Below are positions 7,136 through 10,470 of a stretch of DNA of 10,470 bases, piece by piece. The position numbers were made by a program, and so were the translations under genes. How positions within the stretch are numbered: position 1 is the stretch's first letter; each line of letters starts with the position of its first letter. Source of the stretch: CAZHBA01 sp964530225 (GTDB lineage Bacteria; Pseudomonadota; Alphaproteobacteria; UBA6615). The notes beneath the pieces were generated by a model, which made no database searches, was not told where the DNA came from, and saw only the letters and a list, made by a program, of their open reading frames with translations. The stretch spans positions 1 through 10,470 of the forward strand of contig CAZHBA010000107.1 of the NCBI GenBank assembly GCA_964530225.1, read 5' to 3'.

Positions 7136-8374
7136 CTAGCGTTTACGCCGGCGCCCGGAATGCCGGCTTTTATTCCCATTGTTTGCTAGTTCTTCCGCCG
7201 TCAAGGGATCAACGTTGCCGGCGCCGTTTATCGGTACAAGAAGGACTTGCGTGCCGGTGGCGGCCAAAGCCACCTTGCCCTGCTTCAAGCGCAGCGCATC
7301 GTCGCCGAATATCTCCCGCCGCCAGCCCGCCAATGCGGCGACTTTGGCATTATCGTCGGCGGCGATGAGTTCGAGATCGCTGACGTTAGCAATCAGGCGT
7401 TGGGCCACCTGATGCTCCTCGCATTTGTGCTTCAGTAGGACCTTCAGCAGGTCCGTTAGCGGTCCGATACCGGCGGGTAAATCCCGTTTAGGCGGGACCT
7501 TCGGTACCAGCTCGGGCGACAAGATCATGCCTTCATGGATGGCCTCAAGCAGACTGGCGCCGAGCCGGCCGTTGGAGAAACCTCGTGGCAGGCCGCGCAC
7601 CCGGTCGAGCACCTTGGCCTCGGTCGGGGGGTGGGCGGCAATCTGCAGCACGGTCTCGTCGCGCACAATGCGGTTGCGCGGAATGTCGCGCTTCATCGCC
7701 TCGCGCTCGCGCCATGCCGCGACCGCCTGCAGCACCGCTATATAACGGGGCTCGGAGCGTTTGGATTTAAGCCGCCGCCACGCTTCGGAAGGCTCGAACC
7801 GGTAAATCGCCGGATCGCAAAGCTGGGTAATTTCCTCCTCGATCCAGTGCAGTCGTCCTGCCTTTTCGACTCGCGCACGCAACGCCTCATAGGCGGGCCG
7901 CAGATGGGTGACGTCGCCGAGGGCGTAATTCAGTTGCGATTCGCTAAGCGGCCGGTGCGCCCAATCGGTAAACCGCGAGGATTTGTCGAGCCGGGTGCCG
8001 GTCAGCTTGGCGATGAGTGCCTCATAGCCGACCTGGTCTCCGAACCCGCACACCATCGCCGCCACCTGGGTATCGAACAGCGGTTGCGGCAGGTCACCGG
8101 TCATATGGAAAAAGATTTCCATGTCTTGGCGCGCCGCGTGCATTACCTTGACGATACTGGTATCCGCCAGCAGCTCCAATACCGGCGTCAGGTCGATATC
8201 TCCGGCCAGCGGGTCGACCGCGACGGTGTTGTTTGGTCCGGCGATTTGCAGCAGGCACAGCCGGGGCCAGAACGTGCCCTCGCGCATGAACTCGGTATCT
8301 ACGGTAATATAGTCGGCGTTGGCGAGTGACTGGCAGACTTCCACCAGCGCCGCAGACGTGGTGATGAGTGACAT
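7136..8374 (-). CDS. rnd: Ribonuclease D
   Basis: RNase D is a DEDDy 3'-5' exoribonuclease that trims tRNA precursors and other stable RNAs. In the 412-residue protein starting MSLITTSAALVEVC the exonuclease residues are all present: D26 and E28 (VDTEFMRE), D84 (HAARQDMEIF), then FDTQ at 100-103, and Y150 and D154 of LNYALGDV, preceded by FTDWAHRPLS. An HRDC domain follows at about 209-285 (YIAVLQAVAAWREREAMKRDIPRNRIV). The tail ends in the basic stretch SRHSGRRRKR, which may help hold RNA. The ATG at 8372-8374 is chosen because family proteins begin this way. The frame stays open to an ATG at 8545, but that 57-residue extension has no family character and would overlap aspS. The ribosome-binding site is weak. 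The gene is convergent with ppx and divergent from aspS. Confidence 0.94.
   Translation of the reverse strand: MSLITTSAALVEVCQSLANADYITVDTEFMREGTFWPRLCLLQIAGPNNTVAVDPLAGDIDLTPVLELLADTSIVKVMHAARQDMEIFFHMTGDLPQPLFDTQVAAMVCGFGDQVGYEALIAKLTGTRLDKSSRFTDWAHRPLSESQLNYALGDVTHLRPAYEALRARVEKAGRLHWIEEEITQLCDPAIYRFEPSEAWRRLKSKRSEPRYIAVLQAVAAWREREAMKRDIPRNRIVRDETVLQIAAHPPTEAKVLDRVRGLPRGFSNGRLGASLLEAIHEGMILSPELVPKVPPKRDLPAGIGPLTDLLKVLLKHKCEEHQVAQRLIANVSDLELIAADDNAKVAALAGWRREIFGDDALRLKQGKVALAATGTQVLLVPINGAGNVDPLTAEELANNGNKSRHSGRRRKR
7147..7174 (+). terminator. Probable intrinsic terminator of the ppk1-ppx transcript, inside the rnd 3' end
   Basis: GCCGGC (7147-7152) and GCCGGC (7162-7167) are self-complementary arms around a 9-nt loop, followed on the plus strand by TTTTATT (7168-7174). 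This is a 6-bp all-GC stem plus T-rich run, 66 nt after the ppx stop. On the minus strand the same bases are codons for the basic tail KSRHSGRRRKR of RNase D, and no T-tract follows in that direction, so termination is expected only for plus-strand transcription. Confidence 0.6.
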
Positions 8375-8454
8375 TAGCGGTGTTCTACACGGATTCGAGC
8401 GTACCCGAAAGCGGCCGCCAAAGGGCCGGATTACCAGAAGTAGACGGCAATGGG

Positions 8455-8460
8455 TTGACA
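8455..8460 (+). promoter_or_regulatory. Consensus -35-like hexamer upstream of aspS
   Basis: TTGACA is an exact -35 match in the 150-nt divergent gap between rnd and aspS, 65 nt before the aspS start. No good -10 sits 16-18 nt downstream (the best is GCCATT or similar), so the promoter is only tentative. The rest of 8375-8524 holds short GC-rich inverted repeats, such as CGGCC/GGCCG at 8412-8428 and GGCGC/GCGCC at 8484-8507, but no reading frame of its own. Confidence 0.25.
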
Positions 8461-8524
8461 GATCGCGGCGTTCCGTGGCCATTGGCGCGCGACGCGCTTC
8501 CTGCGCCGAATTCCGAGGCTGGCC

Positions 8525-10324
8525 ATGCATCCATTCCGAACGCACAATTGTGGCGAACTACGTCCCCTTCATGCGGGCGAGACCGTCCGCCTGTCCGGCT
8601 GGGTCCACCGTAAGCGCGACCACGGTAATTTACTGTTCGTTGACCTGCGCGACCAATTTGGGCTCACCCAGTGTGTTATCGATACCTCGAGCGAGCTGTT
8701 CGAGACCTTGGAAACGGCGCGATTTGAATCTGTATTGACCGTGACTGGCGCGGTCGTCGAGCGCACTACGGACACCATCAACGACAGCCTACCGACAGGA
8801 TTGGTCGAGGTGCAGATCGCAGAAGCCAAGGTCGAATCGGAGGCGGCGATACTGCCGCTGCAGGTGAATTCCGACGAAGACACCAACGAGGAATTACGGC
8901 TGCGCTACCGCTATCTCGATCTGCGCCGGGAAAAGGTGAAGGTGAACATCCTGTTGCGTAACCAGGTCATCTCGTCGATCCGCCGGCGCATGATCGATGC
9001 CGGATTTACCGAGTTTCAGACGCCGATTTTAACTGCCTCGAGCCCGGAAGGCGCGCGCGACTATCTTGTGCCGTCGCGGTTGCATCCCGGTAAGTTCTAC
9101 GCCTTGCCGCAGGCGCCGCAACAGTTCAAGCAGTTGCTGATGGTCGCCGGGTTCGACCGTTATTTCCAGATCGCGCCCTGTTTCCGTGACGAGGACAGCC
9201 GCGCAGATCGTTCGCCAGGTGAGTTTTACCAGCTTGATTTCGAAATGAGCTTCGTTACCCAGGAAGACGTTCTATCGACCATTGAACCGGTGCTCAGTGG
9301 CGTATTCGAGGAATTTTCTGGTTTCGGCCGTGATGCGCCGTGGACGGTAACGCCGACCCCGTTCCCCCGTATCCCGTTCGCCGAGGCGTTGCTAAAATAC
9401 GGTACCGACAAGCCGGATCTGCGCAACCCCCTGCTCATTGCAGATGTCTCCGAGCTGTTCCGCGATTCGGATTTCAAGGTGTTTGCCAGGGTTGTCGCCA
9501 GCGGTGGCGTGGTGCGTGCGATACCGGCGACCGGGGCGGCCAGCCAGCCGCGCAGTTGGTTCGACCGCCTCAACGACTGGGCGCGCGACGAAGGTGCGCC
9601 CGGGTTAGGCTACGTAGTGTTCGAGGACGACGAGGCCAAGGGGCCAATTGCCAAGTTCTTTTCCGACGAGGCGATCGCCGGGTTGCGGTCGTCGACGGGC
9701 GCGGGCGATGGCGATGCGGTATTTTTTGCCGCCGGCAAGGCTAGCGAAGCAGCGCACCTAGCCGGACTGGCGCGTACCCGCCTCGGAGAGGATCTGGGGT
9801 TGCTCGTCGGGGGGCGGTACGCGTTTTGCTGGATCGTCGATTATCCGATGTTCGAATTGGATGAAGAGACGAAACAGATCGAGTTCAGCCATAATCCGTT
9901 CTCGATGCCCCAGGGCGGCCTCGAAGCGCTGGAGAGCAAAGACCCATTGGAGGTTTTGGCCTTCCAGTACGACATCGTTTGTAACGGCGTCGAGCTGAGT
10001 TCCGGGGCAATTCGGAACCACCGCCCGGACATCATGGTGAAGGCGTTCGATATCGCCGGCTATAGCAGCGAGGATTTGGAGAGCCAGTTTGCCGGCATGC
10101 TGAACGCGTTGCAGTTTGGTGCACCGCCCCATGGCGGTTCGGCGCCGGGTATCGACCGGATCGTCATGCTACTGGCCGACGAGCCCAATATTCGCGAAGT
10201 AATTGCGTTTCCCATGAACCAGCGGGCTGAAGATCTGTTGATGCAGGCGCCCGCCGAGGTGCCGCCCGAGCGCTTGCGCGAGCTTTATATCCGGCCGGCG
10301 GCACCGCCAAAAAAACAGCCGTAA
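8525..10324 (+). CDS. aspS: Aspartate--tRNA ligase, bacterial type with GAD domain, probably non-discriminating
   Basis: AspRS is a class IIb synthetase that attaches aspartate to tRNA-Asp. In 599 residues one sees an N-terminal OB anticodon-binding domain (RLSGWVHRKRDHGNLLFVDL), motif 1 around MIDAGFTEFQTPILTASSPEGARDYLVPSR, motif 2 CFRDEDSRADRSPGEFYQLDF with the ATP-binding R221, an inserted GAD domain at roughly 300-420, and motif 3 GGSAPGIDRIVMLL with R545. H33 in RDHG is the residue that in Pseudomonas AspRS goes with charging both tRNA-Asp and tRNA-Asn; the discriminating E. coli enzyme has Leu there. If so, tRNA-Asn would be corrected by GatCAB, whose genes are not in this window. The ATG at 8525 follows GAGG (8515-8518) with 6 nt between. 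The gene is intact and divergent from rnd. Confidence 0.97.
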   Translation: MHPFRTHNCGELRPLHAGETVRLSGWVHRKRDHGNLLFVDLRDQFGLTQCVIDTSSELFETLETARFESVLTVTGAVVERTTDTINDSLPTGLVEVQIAEAKVESEAAILPLQVNSDEDTNEELRLRYRYLDLRREKVKVNILLRNQVISSIRRRMIDAGFTEFQTPILTASSPEGARDYLVPSRLHPGKFYALPQAPQQFKQLLMVAGFDRYFQIAPCFRDEDSRADRSPGEFYQLDFEMSFVTQEDVLSTIEPVLSGVFEEFSGFGRDAPWTVTPTPFPRIPFAEALLKYGTDKPDLRNPLLIADVSELFRDSDFKVFARVVASGGVVRAIPATGAASQPRSWFDRLNDWARDEGAPGLGYVVFEDDEAKGPIAKFFSDEAIAGLRSSTGAGDGDAVFFAAGKASEAAHLAGLARTRLGEDLGLLVGGRYAFCWIVDYPMFELDEETKQIEFSHNPFSMPQGGLEALESKDPLEVLAFQYDIVCNGVELSSGAIRNHRPDIMVKAFDIAGYSSEDLESQFAGMLNALQFGAPPHGGSAPGIDRIVMLLADEPNIREVIAFPMNQRAEDLLMQAPAEVPPERLRELYIRPAAPPKKQP

Positions 10325-10380
10325 GCGCAAACTTGAGCCTGATTGGCTTCGGTAAATAGATAAAACGCATACGATAAGCA

Positions 10381-10409
10381 TTGGAAAAATATTGCGATTC
10401 TCAAATAAT
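10381..10409 (+). promoter_or_regulatory. Possible promoter for a gene beyond the right edge
   Basis: TTGGAA (10381-10386) and AATAAT (10404-10409) are spaced by 17 nt, matching sigma-70 consensus at 4 of 6 and 5 of 6. They lie in the AT-richer tail after aspS. The whole of 10325-10470 contains no convincing reading frame and no clear intrinsic terminator for aspS. A 5-bp inverted repeat, CTCAA/TTGAG at 10400-10413, overlaps the -10. AT-rich sequence gives such matches easily, hence low confidence. Confidence 0.28.
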
Positions 10410-10470
10410 TGAGTTCGGGTACGATAGTACAACCGCACCTATAACCGGCTGTTTTTAAATGTACATATTT

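Noticed and set aside
7535..8329. 264-codon open frame on the plus strand across rnd
   Set aside because: It is antisense to the exonuclease and HRDC coding region and has no recognisable protein character.
8375..8545. 57-residue N-terminal extension of RNase D
   Set aside because: It has no family similarity, and it would run through the intergenic region and overlap the aspS start. The ATG at 8374 gives the usual RNase D N-terminus.
10333..10413. Intrinsic terminator after aspS
   Set aside because: AGCC/GGCT at 10336-10348 and CTCAA/TTGAG at 10400-10413 are stems of 4-5 bp without a following T-tract on the plus strand.
1..10470. An undescribed defence, mobile or biosynthetic system
   Set aside because: Every sizeable region is accounted for by a recognised core gene or by DUF2066, with no transposase, integrase, repeat array, tRNA attachment site or unusual gene cluster.

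Overview
The window is a GC-rich bacterial chromosomal segment that is almost entirely coding. It most resembles an alphaproteobacterium of the Rhodospirillales type. The grounds are an alphaproteobacterial-type AspRS (FRDEDSRADRSPGEFYQLDFEMSF motif 2, NQRAEDLL tail), a short HdaA with a clamp-binding N-terminus, a DUF2066 protein beside it, and ppk1, ppx, rnd and aspS in sequence. Taxonomy is inferred from protein character only.

Layout. Positions 1-1308, minus strand: purM followed by the truncated purN, two steps of de novo purine synthesis. Positions 1309-1401: a short divergent intergenic region with a perfect 7-bp inverted repeat. Positions 1402-7080, plus strand: an exported DUF2066 protein, hdaA (4-nt overlap with it), ppk1 and ppx (20-nt gap). 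Positions 7081-7135: a convergent gap. The probable terminator of the ppx transcript lies just past it, inside the 3' end of rnd. Positions 7136-8374, minus strand: rnd (RNase D). Positions 8375-8524: a divergent gap of 150 bases with one -35-like hexamer. Positions 8525-10324, plus strand: aspS. Positions 10325-10470: a more AT-rich non-coding tail with a possible promoter for a gene beyond the window.

How the genes relate. PurN and PurM make FGAR and AIR. HdaA turns off DnaA after replication starts, through the sliding clamp. Ppk1 and Ppx make and degrade polyphosphate. RNase D trims RNA 3' ends and AspRS charges tRNA-Asp (probably also tRNA-Asn). These are housekeeping functions. I see no mobile element, CRISPR array, RNA gene, toxin-antitoxin or defence system, and no undescribed multi-gene system. 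The best leads are small: a probable ATT start codon for purM, a 12-nt tandem repeat placed directly before the clamp-binding motif of HdaA, a 5' stem-loop before ppk1, and a terminator encoded within the rnd reading frame.
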